A DNA stretch of 64,000 bases, taken from Akkermansiaceae bacterium. Its GTDB lineage: Bacteria > Verrucomicrobiota > Verrucomicrobiia > Verrucomicrobiales > Akkermansiaceae. The translations under genes were made by a program, and so were the position numbers. The stretch spans positions 62,001 to 126,000 of the forward strand of contig CAJIZY010000013.1 of the NCBI GenBank assembly GCA_905181965.1. The letters are read 5' to 3'. The first letter of the stretch is position 1. Each line of letters opens with the position of its first letter. Of this stretch, positions 46,019 through 55,378 are shown one piece after another. Below the pieces are notes generated by a model that made no database searches, was not told the origin of the DNA, and saw nothing but the letters and a program-made list of their open reading frames with translations.

Positions 46019-47085
46019 ACTCTCCATCGCTCAAAAAAGCCAAGGAGATTAAGCTCCCGTCACACGTCCTCGACCTGACCCTCGGTCCCGACAAACTCTA
46101 TGCCGCCTGCCTAGACGGTGGCATTTACGAGGTCTCCACGACCTTCAAACTCCTTGGCGATAACTTTAAGCGAATCGCCCGCCATGACAATTACGCCTCT
46201 GGCATCAACTGGTCCGCCTCTCAAAAGACCCTCATTTCAGCTAGCTATGACGGTGATCTAAAGTGGATCGACCCCAAGGAAAAGAAAGAGAGTCAGACCG
46301 TCAAAGCCCATGACTTCTGGTCTTGGCAATCCCGGCTCTCCCCCGATGGTGAACTCATTGCCACAACCACCGGACAATACCTTTGCGGCGGCTACAAATA
46401 CGAACCTGCTCCCGAAACAGAGCCCTCTGTAAAGATCTTCGACGTCGCGACTGGCGAGCTACGCTACTCCTTCCCGCACACGCCACCCGTCCAATCTGTT
46501 GCTTTTTCAAATGACGGCAAACTTCTCGCTGCCGGAAACCTCATGGGGGAAGTCATCCTTTGGGACCTGACACAAGACGGGAAGGAAATCGCAAGAATCA
46601 AAACAACCGATTTTACCGGTTGGGGCATCATCAAGGGCCACTACTACACCGGCGGCGTCTTCGCCCTCCACTTCGCGCCCGACGACAAATCCCTCTACCT
46701 CGCCGGCATGGGCTCCACCACCGATCCCGCTGCCGGAAACGGCAAACAACTCTGGCAAAAGTTTTCTTGGAAAAATGGTCCAAAAAAAGAAGGCGCCGCC
46801 GCCGATGGTGAAATCGGACAGGGCCTGATGGAAACGCTCGCCTTCCACCCGAACGGGAAATTCTTCCTCATGGCTGGCCGCCTTTTTAAAGGCAACTGGA
46901 ACGCTGCTCTTTTCGATCACGAAAGCGGCTCTAAACTCCACCAACAAAACATCGGCTTCCGCATCTCAACCTCCGCCTTCACTCCTGATGGAGGACGTCT
47001 CTATCTCGGTGGTGGCGCCAACCAAGGCCGCCCAAACGAAAAGAAGAAATGGGGCCGCATCGTGATCTACGATGTCAGCAGCTGA
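46015..47085 (+). CDS. WD40-type propeller protein
   Basis: 356 residues with no signal peptide. Blade-like repeats carry GH/WD-type ends: ASGINWSASQKTLISASYDGDLKWID, VQSVAFSNDGKLLAAGNLMGEVILWDL, and TSAFTPDGGRLYLGGGANQG. It overlaps the DUF1501 stop by four bases (ATGA) and completes the three-gene operon. WD40 partners of this kind are common with DUF1549/1501 pairs and probably hold the complex together. Confidence 0.88.
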   Translation: MNSPSLKKAKEIKLPSHVLDLTLGPDKLYAACLDGGIYEVSTTFKLLGDNFKRIARHDNYASGINWSASQKTLISASYDGDLKWIDPKEKKESQTVKAHDFWSWQSRLSPDGELIATTTGQYLCGGYKYEPAPETEPSVKIFDVATGELRYSFPHTPPVQSVAFSNDGKLLAAGNLMGEVILWDLTQDGKEIARIKTTDFTGWGIIKGHYYTGGVFALHFAPDDKSLYLAGMGSTTDPAAGNGKQLWQKFSWKNGPKKEGAAADGEIGQGLMETLAFHPNGKFFLMAGRLFKGNWNAALFDHESGSKLHQQNIGFRISTSAFTPDGGRLYLGGGANQGRPNEKKKWGRIVIYDVSS

Positions 47086-47135
47086 TCAACCCCGGTAGTC
47101 CTCCCCCAAAAGGCATTTCCGGTAACCCAAATCCT

Positions 47136-47384
47136 CTACTCCCCGCATGGTCGCCGCGTTCCTGTTTCAAGATAGAGGAGTGCCTTTTGATAGCTGGCTC
47201 CATTTAGAAAATGGTCCAGATTTCCATCTATCACACTCCGGTGCGCTTCGTGCCAGGATATGATCGCTTCGCTCACACCCTTGAGAGCCTCAAGGTGGGC
47301 CTCCGGATCCCGGTCACGGAATCCATGATCAGCAATCACCGTAATCCGAGCTTCGAGGAGCTTTGCTAAATCGGGGAAATCCAT
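47136..47384 (-). CDS. Hypothetical protein, 82 aa
   Basis: Starts MDFPDLAKLLEARITVIADHG at ATG 47384. A longer frame back to 47477 would overlap the promoter side of the giant gene and adds an unsupported leader. The protein is helical with DPEAHLEALKGVSEAI, and no known motif. It is convergent with the WD40 gene. Function unknown. Confidence 0.7.
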   Translation of the reverse strand: MDFPDLAKLLEARITVIADHGFRDRDPEAHLEALKGVSEAIISWHEAHRSVIDGNLDHFLNGASYQKALLYLETGTRRPCGE

Positions 47385-47629
47385 AGAGATCCTAAAGTCT
47401 CCCGTTAAAAGATTCCTCAGACAACTGAATTCGGAAACAAAGCTGAATGGGGAAGAGCCGACGGGGTGGCGACTCACGCAAAAAAATCAGGGCAACTGGC
47501 TTGGGGTATCAAAAAGGGATGCCCGGGCCGTTGAGGCCACAAAGCACCCTCATCCAAAATGGGAGCTTTCTATTCGAACGTAAATTGCGACGATCCGAGC
47601 GCTATTCTCTTTGGAACAAACAACTGGCC

Positions 47630-50600
47630 ATGACGTCCACTCCGAATCTCTTAATCTCTTTTCTCAAAACTCTAATCTTTTGCGTGAGCCTCGTCACCCT
47701 TCTGCCTAAGGGGGCTCTCGCAGATCTACAAATTACTGAGTTCATGGCGGCCGCTGATTCGAACTTTCCCGACACTACAGGGGCTCCGTCCGATTGGGTT
47801 GAGATCAGTAATACCGGCGCCGAAACAGTTTCTTTAAAGGGTTACTTTTTGACTAACAATACAGCAGATCTGACGAGGTGGGCCTTTCCTCATGCGCAAA
47901 TCGAGGCAGGCGGATCATTACTCGTTTTTGCATCAGGAAAAACACAAGGGCCTCCTGAAACTAAAGAGCTTCACACCAACTTCACTTTGGACCGTGGAGG
48001 CGATTACCTCGCCCTAATCGCTCCGGACGGTGTTACGGCCGTAAGTGAGTTCAAACCCATCTATCCGGAGCAATTCCTAGGCATTTCATACGGCTTCGGG
48101 TTCTCTGGGGCCAACACCCAGGAAACCCTGGTTAAACGTGACGGAGAGGCAAAATATTTTATCGCGAGTGATGATTCCCTCGGCGACACGTGGAAAAAAG
48201 CACCCTCAGAATTCGATGATTCGGGCTGGGCAAATGCCACCGCCGGGCTGGGCTTCGAAGTACTAGGAGGAACCCTCGAACAAATCATCTCAACGAACAT
48301 TGCCGGTGAAATGAAATCAGTAAACGCCAGCGGTTTCTTTCGCTTTCCTTTTCAATTTGATATGGAAGAGAAAGAGATCATTTCGCTTCAGTTGAAGATT
48401 CACATTGACGATGGATTTGTCGCTTATCTGAACGGCACGGAAGTTGGAAGCTTTCGCAAGCCACTTGACTTACAGTGGAACTCCACTGCGACTAGCAGCC
48501 CCAGCCGCAGTGATACAGAAACGGTCAACAGCGCAATCATCATCGATATCACCACATTTAAGGAGTCTATCAAGGATGGAGAGAACATCCTCGCGATTCA
48601 AGGAATGAACCGCACGTCAGGAGGGTCCGACTTCGTCATTGATGCCGAACTGCTAGCAGATGTAAGAGAAACGACCAGCAGTTTACGGCAAGGCTACTTT
48701 GAAGATCCTTCACCGGGGCTACCAAATAGTACGGTTAAAAACTCTCCTCCCGCACAAGTCGATTTTTCGGTCCTCAGTGGGCTTTTTACCGAGAATTTCC
48801 AAATCGAATTGAGCAGCTCTACACCCGGCGTGGTGATTCGTTACACCACCGACCTAACTATCCCTACGAACACTGCAGACAATCCCTCTCCAATCTACAC
48901 CGGTCCAATTAAGATCACGGAAAGTATGCAGATCCGTGCACAAGCATTTCTGAATGACTCGCTCGATGGAGAGGTTCGGACCGAAACATTTCTTAAAATG
49001 TCAGGAGACGTCCCGGCATTTTCCTCTGATTTACCGGTGGTCATCCTTTCGACGCTCGGCACGGGGCCTCCTCCGGGAACCTCGTCGACAAAACGGAAGA
49101 CAGCTTTCATGTTCTTTTTCGAGCCTGATCCAGAAACAGGACGAACAGTCCTGACTCAGAGTCCCGCTCTCACGACCCGAGCTGGAATTCGACGGCGCGG
49201 CTCTAGCTCGGGCGGATGGCCTAAGTGGTCCTTGTCAGTCGAGACCTGGCGCGACGGTGACGATGAAGACCGAAATATCAAACCATTCGGGATGCCAACC
49301 GAGGCAGACTGGGTCCTGGGTGCCCGCTATGAATGGGACCTTGCTCTCATGCGTAATCCGTTCGTCTACGAGATCAGTCGACAAATCGACCGCTACGCAC
49401 CCCGCACCCAGTTTGTCGAAGTCTTCGCCGACACCACCGGCTCAGCAATTTCTGATAATGATTATTTCGGGGTCTACTCTCTCATTGAGAAAATTGAAAT
49501 GGACAAAAACCGCGTGGATGTTGCGCGGATTAGGCCATGGGAAGATAGCGAACCGAAAATCACCGGGGGGTATATTTTCAAAAATGACCGCCCAGATCCA
49601 GGCGAGCCCACGATTAACGTGAGAGGAATGGGCCAGATCACCCTTGTTGACCCTGATGGGGGCGAGATTTCGGGATCCCAGAGATCTTGGCTCATCAATC
49701 ACCTCAATAACTTTGACCGAGCAGTAGTTAATCATCCTGAAGGGATCAATCCGACAACTGGATTACACTATTCCGATTACATCGATGTCGACTCTTGGAT
49801 CGACCACCATTGGCTGAATATTATGGTGATGAATATCGACTGGGGGCGTCACAGCGCATTTTTCCACAAGGATAGAAGCGGCAAAATTGTTTCCGGTCCA
49901 GTCTGGGACTATGATCGGGCTCTCGGCTGTGAAGACGTGCGCGACAACCAACCACGAGCTTGGGAGGGCGTTGTTAACGCCGTTGGAACGGTTTCAAGCA
50001 AGACTTGGTTTGATGCACGCTTCCCTTGGTATGGACATTTGCTGGGTCCGAACGCCAACCCGGCGCAGGCAAACTATCCCGATATCCGGCAGCGTCATAC
50101 CGATCGATGGTTCGACCTTCGTAAGGGTGAATTTTCGATCAGAAATCTTCATGCTGTAATCGATTCGATGGCGGATGAGATTCGTGAATCCCAAGCCCGT
50201 AATTTTGAGCGCTGGAAGCAGTATCCTCCAAATGGAGGGAACTTTTCTGATCCAGATTTAACTGGTTGGGAGGCTGAGATTTCGCATATGAAAAATTGGC
50301 TAGGGGCACGAACCGAATGGGTCGACGCACAGTATCTCAAGCCGCCAGTTTTCAATACAGCCGCCGGAGTAGTCGACCCGGGATTCCAACTAGTAATGGG
50401 CTCCCCTGATGGTCAAATTTTTTATACGACCGATGGGTCGGACCCGCGGGCTCCCGGTGGTTTACCCACCAGCGAGTCAGTCCCATTTCAGGGCGGCCCA
50501 GTCGAAGAAATCCTAATCGATATCAATGCCGCGGGACGATACCTTGTCCCCGAGGATGACACCCTCGGCCTGACCTGGACCGAAGCTCCTGGAACTTTCG

Positions 50601-52075
50601 ACGATTCCACATGGAAGACGGCCACCAACGGGGTGGGCTTTGAAACCTCAGGAGGAATTTCAGAACTTATCTCCACAAATATCCGGGAAGAGATGAGATC
50701 AATTAATGCCAGCTGCTACCTCCGCCTCCCCTTTAATTTTGATAATACTGAAAACGTCAACTCGATTACTCTCACCGTTTGGTCCGATGATGGCTTCGTT
50801 GCTTATCTCAACGGCAGAGAAGTTGGTTCTCTGCTCAAGCCTTCACCTCTGATGTGGAATAGCAGAACCGATGGTGGCAAAGGATTCCCGGGCGGTGATA
50901 CCGCGGTTTTAAATGCTCCGATCGTTCTTGATCTTACCCCGTATCAAGACCAACTGCAGAACGGTGGAAATGTCATCGCCCTTCATGGCATGAATAGCTC
51001 CCCCGGGGGGTCAGATTTTTTGGTGCGTTCTCTACTCTCGATAAATCACAACATCTCTCCCACCCCCGTCACCATAAATCGAACCGAGGTTTTAACAGCA
51101 CGCACCTTCGACGGCTCGCAATGGAGCGCCCCGGAGCAAGTCGCGATGATCACCTCAGACGCACTGGCCAATGGCTCAAACTTGGTCATCTCCGAGATCA
51201 TGTTTCGACCTCTACCTCCAGATAAAGAAGAAATCGCAGCAGGCTTCAACTCGCGGGATGATTTTGAGTTTCTTGAGCTTTTCAACATCAGCGATAAGCC
51301 GGTCGCGATCGTTGGGATTATCTTTTCCGACGGAATCGAATTCGACTTCAACAATAGTCCGATCAAAATTCTCAAACCCGGTGCACGCGGGTTGCTCGTC
51401 AATGATCAAGCGGCCTTTGAATTCCGCTATGGCACCAGCCTCACCACGCGCATTCTCGGCGAATTTCAAAATGGGACCAAGCTGAAGAACGAAGGCGAAC
51501 GGCTGTCGATCTCCGCGCTTAATGGGGAAAGCATACGTAACTTCGCCTACGACAATAAAGCTCCGTGGCCCTCAACCACCGAAGAAGGTGGTTTCAGCTT
51601 GGTTCTGCGGGACCCAAAAACTAATCCCGATCACAAGCTTGCTGAGAATTGGCAACTCAGCACAGCACTTGGTGGCACCCCTGGCAGCCCTAGCACCGCC
51701 GATGATCTAAACTTCGACACTTGGGCAGATGCTTATGGAAATCCCGCCCCCCAGTCTGATCATGATTTTGATGGCCGCGTTGCCCTAATCGAGTATGCCA
51801 TGGGCACTAATCCAACGATCTCCGACTCGGTCGTTCCTCAGTTGGAGACTGGCGAATTCCTAACATTTTTGTTTCGTAAGAATTCACTAGCCGAAGACCT
51901 CACCCTCACTCTCGAGCAGTCTGTAGATCTCAAAAATTGGGTCGAAGCGAGTGATATGTTTACCCTTATTGGGGAGCCACACAACATCGATGGCACCACA
52001 ACTTTAATCTACCGCTCAACATCTCCCAAAACCGAAGGCCCCCTCTTTCTTAGGATGCGGGCTATTCTTCAATAG
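47630..52075 (+). CDS. Exported lamin-tail / CotH-like protein with duplicated galactose-binding-like modules
   Basis: About 1,481 residues from ATG 47630, which gives a signal peptide ending LLPKGALA. The 61 codons before it are rejected. Order: lamin-tail domain (about 30-130, ITEFMAAADS, DWVEISNTG), galactose-binding-like module (about 165-355), chitobiase-C-like domain (about 365-455), CotH-like region (about 470-830, RRGSSSGGWPKWSL, VWDYDRALGCED), second chitobiase-C-like stretch (FYTTDGSDPRAPGG), a second galactose-binding-like module, another lamin-tail domain (ISEIMFRPLPP) and the verrucomicrobial C-terminal module (IEYAMGTNP, end FLRMRAILQ). The two galactose-binding-like modules are an internal duplication: both have a DDS/DDT start, DDGFVAYLNG, and GENI/GNVIA-HGMN. 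CotH kinase activity is possible but unproven. Confidence 0.9.
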   Translation: MTSTPNLLISFLKTLIFCVSLVTLLPKGALADLQITEFMAAADSNFPDTTGAPSDWVEISNTGAETVSLKGYFLTNNTADLTRWAFPHAQIEAGGSLLVFASGKTQGPPETKELHTNFTLDRGGDYLALIAPDGVTAVSEFKPIYPEQFLGISYGFGFSGANTQETLVKRDGEAKYFIASDDSLGDTWKKAPSEFDDSGWANATAGLGFEVLGGTLEQIISTNIAGEMKSVNASGFFRFPFQFDMEEKEIISLQLKIHIDDGFVAYLNGTEVGSFRKPLDLQWNSTATSSPSRSDTETVNSAIIIDITTFKESIKDGENILAIQGMNRTSGGSDFVIDAELLADVRETTSSLRQGYFEDPSPGLPNSTVKNSPPAQVDFSVLSGLFTENFQIELSSSTPGVVIRYTTDLTIPTNTADNPSPIYTGPIKITESMQIRAQAFLNDSLDGEVRTETFLKMSGDVPAFSSDLPVVILSTLGTGPPPGTSSTKRKTAFMFFFEPDPETGRTVLTQSPALTTRAGIRRRGSSSGGWPKWSLSVETWRDGDDEDRNIKPFGMPTEADWVLGARYEWDLALMRNPFVYEISRQIDRYAPRTQFVEVFADTTGSAISDNDYFGVYSLIEKIEMDKNRVDVARIRPWEDSEPKITGGYIFKNDRPDPGEPTINVRGMGQITLVDPDGGEISGSQRSWLINHLNNFDRAVVNHPEGINPTTGLHYSDYIDVDSWIDHHWLNIMVMNIDWGRHSAFFHKDRSGKIVSGPVWDYDRALGCEDVRDNQPRAWEGVVNAVGTVSSKTWFDARFPWYGHLLGPNANPAQANYPDIRQRHTDRWFDLRKGEFSIRNLHAVIDSMADEIRESQARNFERWKQYPPNGGNFSDPDLTGWEAEISHMKNWLGARTEWVDAQYLKPPVFNTAAGVVDPGFQLVMGSPDGQIFYTTDGSDPRAPGGLPTSESVPFQGGPVEEILIDINAAGRYLVPEDDTLGLTWTEAPGTFDDSTWKTATNGVGFETSGGISELISTNIREEMRSINASCYLRLPFNFDNTENVNSITLTVWSDDGFVAYLNGREVGSLLKPSPLMWNSRTDGGKGFPGGDTAVLNAPIVLDLTPYQDQLQNGGNVIALHGMNSSPGGSDFLVRSLLSINHNISPTPVTINRTEVLTARTFDGSQWSAPEQVAMITSDALANGSNLVISEIMFRPLPPDKEEIAAGFNSRDDFEFLELFNISDKPVAIVGIIFSDGIEFDFNNSPIKILKPGARGLLVNDQAAFEFRYGTSLTTRILGEFQNGTKLKNEGERLSISALNGESIRNFAYDNKAPWPSTTEEGGFSLVLRDPKTNPDHKLAENWQLSTALGGTPGSPSTADDLNFDTWADAYGNPAPQSDHDFDGRVALIEYAMGTNPTISDSVVPQLETGEFLTFLFRKNSLAEDLTLTLEQSVDLKNWVEASDMFTLIGEPHNIDGTTTLIYRSTSPKTEGPLFLRMRAILQ

Positions 52076-52321
52076 AGAGATTTTCAAGCGCAAAGAGTTA
52101 ATTCTGTCGCTGACAGAGACCCATCAAGGATATCGCCTTCATCAGCCCTAAGTTCAATCCCTAGTTAATGACGTATTATTGCGAATACTATTTTTAGAGA
52201 GCTAAACGAAGGATGAGACGGGGGGATCCTCTGTATCCCTGCTATTATTCATCTAATACCGAGTTTCTTCTTCTGAGCTATTAAAGCAGATCTCTACTAG
52301 GAACCGACTATCTATCCTGAT

Positions 52322-52329
52322 AAGGAGGT
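52322..52329 (+). promoter_or_regulatory. Full consensus ribosome-binding site
   Basis: AAGGAGGT sits 12 bases ahead of the ATG at 52342. It matches the anti-Shine-Dalgarno sequence completely, unlike most starts in this window, and settles the start of the CBM9-like gene. Confidence 0.8.
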
Positions 52330-52341
52330 TCAAACCGATTT

Positions 52342-53568
52342 ATGAAAGTTAAAAACATTTTTATACTTATCACCCTAGCTCTTCTCCCGATCCTGAATGC
52401 CTCAAAGGCACCCAACGGTAAGGAGTTCCCAGATCATTGGGGTGATCCACCGCTACGCCAAACCAGAGACCTTCGCCCGCTACCTGGAGGCTACGGACGT
52501 GGCAGCGGCACCCTAGCCAAGTGGATTCAGCAAAACCTCGACAAAGACAGCTCCAGTAAAAGCACATTAACCCCTCTTGAACCTGGGGTGCGCTTGGCCG
52601 TGACCCGCACCAAAACACCCATCACAATTGATGGAAATCTCGATGAGTTTGCCAACGCCGTTTGCACTCCGGTCGAGTATTTCCACCCAGACCAAAAGAA
52701 CCGGCCGGCTCAGTTTTTCTACCTCTGGGACGACGAAGCCTTTTACGTGGGATTGCGGACTCTCGACGAAAAAATCTTTTCGCCTGTTGACCCGCTTTGG
52801 GAAGGAGATGCCGTTGAATGGTATTTTGACACACGCCGCGATACCACCTTCCGTAATCAAAAATGGGGCAAGGGAGCCGTCCATTGTTTTTGGACAGCTA
52901 TGAAAAAAGCTGATCTCAACCCACGCTTTTGTCTTCGCCCAGGCTATCTTGATGCCATTGCAAAGACCGGTGTCGAGGTAAGTGCCCGCCGATGGGAACG
53001 CGGCTTGGAAGTGGAGTTTAAGCTCCCTTGGGTGAACTTTCCTAATTTCACGCCGAAGGTAAATGAGGTGATTGGAATCGATGCAGAATTATCCTACAGT
53101 GACGGCTCGCAGAGGTCCTATCGAAGCTTTATCTTTGGGAGTCCACTATCGGTCGCCCAGCCAGGAAACTTGGCACGCGTCCAACTTGTCGATACCCTTC
53201 AGGCAGACCATTGGGCACAATGTGCGCCAGTGATGATGCCCATTCGAATCGACACAGCATGGTCTCAAGGAGGAAAGCCAAAAGTTCAAGCTCGCATCGC
53301 GCTGCCAGTAAATCATTTAGAAAGTATTGGAAAGATCATGTTTCAAGTCTCCGATTTATCAGGAAAGTTGCTAGGTGAATTTGAAGCGAGAGAAACAGAA
53401 ATACTCGGATCAGACCCCAATTTCTCGAGGAAGATTACGACTTGGCCAGCGGATCTAACCGCGCCCGGAAGCTATGCTGCGGTTGCCGTAATTTATGATA
53501 AAAAGGGAAAGGAACTCGGACGGGTTGCCCCACGGTTAGTCAGTGTTAATATGAAACAAGGCTATTGA
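52342..53568 (+). CDS. CBM9-like carbohydrate-binding protein
   Basis: 408 residues with a signal peptide (KVKNIFILITLALLPILNASKA). The middle domain has the CBM9-like layout: TPITIDGNLDEFANAVCTPVEYF, FFYLWDDEAFYVGLRTLDE, DAVEWYFDTRRD, GLEVEFKLPWVNFPNFTPK and IGIDAELSYSDGS. CBM9-like modules bind the ends of sugar chains. The C-terminal 100 residues (RVQLVDTLQADH onwards) are a separate beta domain. A full ribosome-binding site is just upstream. It lies beside the PQQ propeller and lyase genes, which fits glycan handling at the surface. Confidence 0.83.
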   Translation: MKVKNIFILITLALLPILNASKAPNGKEFPDHWGDPPLRQTRDLRPLPGGYGRGSGTLAKWIQQNLDKDSSSKSTLTPLEPGVRLAVTRTKTPITIDGNLDEFANAVCTPVEYFHPDQKNRPAQFFYLWDDEAFYVGLRTLDEKIFSPVDPLWEGDAVEWYFDTRRDTTFRNQKWGKGAVHCFWTAMKKADLNPRFCLRPGYLDAIAKTGVEVSARRWERGLEVEFKLPWVNFPNFTPKVNEVIGIDAELSYSDGSQRSYRSFIFGSPLSVAQPGNLARVQLVDTLQADHWAQCAPVMMPIRIDTAWSQGGKPKVQARIALPVNHLESIGKIMFQVSDLSGKLLGEFEARETEILGSDPNFSRKITTWPADLTAPGSYAAVAVIYDKKGKELGRVAPRLVSVNMKQGY

Positions 53569-53648
53569 TAGGCCAAAAAAATATTAACAGGGAAAAAGCT
53601 AGATTAGGAATTCGAACTTGATTTAGAGAGCCTTTACAAAGGCCTATC

Positions 53649-55082
53649 TTACTCTCCTCCAGACAAATCCCAGCACCGAATTTCCTTATCGTTGCGGCAG
53701 TATAATCGCTTGTTTGCTAGAGCGGGATGAGACCAAACTAAGAGGCGCCCTGATACAGTGTGCGTGGGATCAATGATACTCATGCGAGACACCTCGTGAT
53801 ATTTTTTCGGTGATAGCTCGGCCACGATCATCTCACCATGGTCGTTGAAAATGAGTGTTCGCCCCGAAGGTTCATGATGAACAGTAAAGGCTTGCAACCA
53901 TGGTCCCCGTCCCGACCCATCAGCCTTACGAAGCGGCTCCTCGGCAGCCCAAACTCGTCTACCAGTTTCTATCTCGACGCAACGAAAGAGGCCCTTACGC
54001 CCACCTGAATAAACGAAGCCGTCCCGCACATAGGCAGTGTTCATTACACCTGCCACTCCCTTACGCAGGTCTCGGCCCCAAGCCATCTTTGCAGACCTCC
54101 CTTCCATATCCACCCGGATCGCAGCGGACTTTCCGTTGAAGCCCATAACATACACGAGGTCCTTCCAGACACGGGGAGCTCCAACTGCCATTCCATATTC
54201 AGGTTTGAATTCCACAGACCAAAATACTTCACCAGTTTTGGGATCTAATCCGTTCACGTTTTCAGCATCCCATACTAAGAGCTGTCGATGCCCGTTCACT
54301 GTCTCGATCACGGGCGTGCTATAACCAGGGGATCGAGCATTCAGCGCTTTCCACTTCTCCTCTCCGGTCTTCTTATCAAAGGCTACTACTGTACTATTCT
54401 CACCCCCAACAATGCAAATAAGGAGTCCCCCATCTACGAGCGGGTGAGCTGAAGTTCCCCAAAGCGGGGTCTCAAACTTATATTCGCTTATAAGATTCTT
54501 CCTCCAAATCAGCATTCCATGCTCAGCATCATAAGCATGCAGGGCCCCTTCCGCACCGAGTGTATACACCATCCCATCATCAACTAGTGGCGTAGTGCGA
54601 GGACCGATAGCGTAGGGAAAGACGCTCGTGTAGTTGGCTTCGTAAACGTCGCTCCACAATACTTCGCCACTCTCCTCGTCGAGACAAACAATTCGTTCCG
54701 TTCCGGGAATCGTAGCCCGCACGAAATTGACATTGATTCCTGGCTTCAAGTCTTTCGGTTTGTAAGGTTTTGCTTGTCGGTCCATTACAAAAACGCGCCC
54801 GTTGGCCACCGCCGGTCCGGAATAACCACTCCCCAACGGTGTCGACCAAAGGAGCTTTGGCTGACGCTTCGAAAATTCAAGTTCTACTCCCTCCTCCCGC
54901 CAGATCGTATCACGCTGCGGGCCGAGATATTGTGGCCAATCGTTAACGGTGAGCGGATCGGTCAAATCCTCTTCATTTGCCGAGGACAACCCTATAGACA
55001 CCATTAACGAGAGGACGAAAGTTCGAGCGATAGCGCAGTGAACAAAAAGGGCCTGAGGAGCGATTAAATAGAATAGGTTCAT
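53649..55082 (-). CDS. PQQ-binding-like beta-propeller protein
   Basis: 477 residues from ATG 55082 (MNLFYLIAPQALFVHCAIAR, then LMVSIGLSSA, signal peptide). Seven or eight WD-type PQQ repeats are visible, for example RIVCLDEESGEVLWSDVYEAN, GALHAYDAEHGMLIWRKNL, STVVAFDKKTGEEKWKAL and NGLDPKTGEVFWSVEF. No heme or dehydrogenase domain is attached. Proteins of this kind are often annotated as BamB-like, but they may simply bind PQQ or a protein. Convergent with the CBM9-like gene; divergent context from the lyase with a 296-base gap. Confidence 0.88.
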   Translation of the reverse strand: MNLFYLIAPQALFVHCAIARTFVLSLMVSIGLSSANEEDLTDPLTVNDWPQYLGPQRDTIWREEGVELEFSKRQPKLLWSTPLGSGYSGPAVANGRVFVMDRQAKPYKPKDLKPGINVNFVRATIPGTERIVCLDEESGEVLWSDVYEANYTSVFPYAIGPRTTPLVDDGMVYTLGAEGALHAYDAEHGMLIWRKNLISEYKFETPLWGTSAHPLVDGGLLICIVGGENSTVVAFDKKTGEEKWKALNARSPGYSTPVIETVNGHRQLLVWDAENVNGLDPKTGEVFWSVEFKPEYGMAVGAPRVWKDLVYVMGFNGKSAAIRVDMEGRSAKMAWGRDLRKGVAGVMNTAYVRDGFVYSGGRKGLFRCVEIETGRRVWAAEEPLRKADGSGRGPWLQAFTVHHEPSGRTLIFNDHGEMIVAELSPKKYHEVSRMSIIDPTHTVSGRLLVWSHPALANKRLYCRNDKEIRCWDLSGGE

Positions 55083-55378
55083 TGTGCTAGGGAATCTCAT
55101 TGATTTGAGATTAAGTTTAACTTCAGGAGGTTGGTCGCGGCGAAAAAGAGAGAAAAGGAAAATCGATCCGCCTATTACCCGCTCATGCCTTAATTTTTTT
55201 TGGTGAATCGAAAAAACAATCAGAATACGGGGCACACAATCAACACATCCTTTCCCTTTCTAACCTGCAGGAAATTGCCAGCAATATAGGATCCAGTCCG
55301 AGTTAAGTATTCGATCCTTAGCTTTTCTCCTCGGCAAGAACCTTGCCCGCTTTGAATTCTTTAAAACTAACGCTTGGC

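Noticed and set aside
53630-53643. GCCTTTACAAAGGC palindrome between convergent genes
   Set aside because: Two-base loop and no T-run; too short to claim a function.
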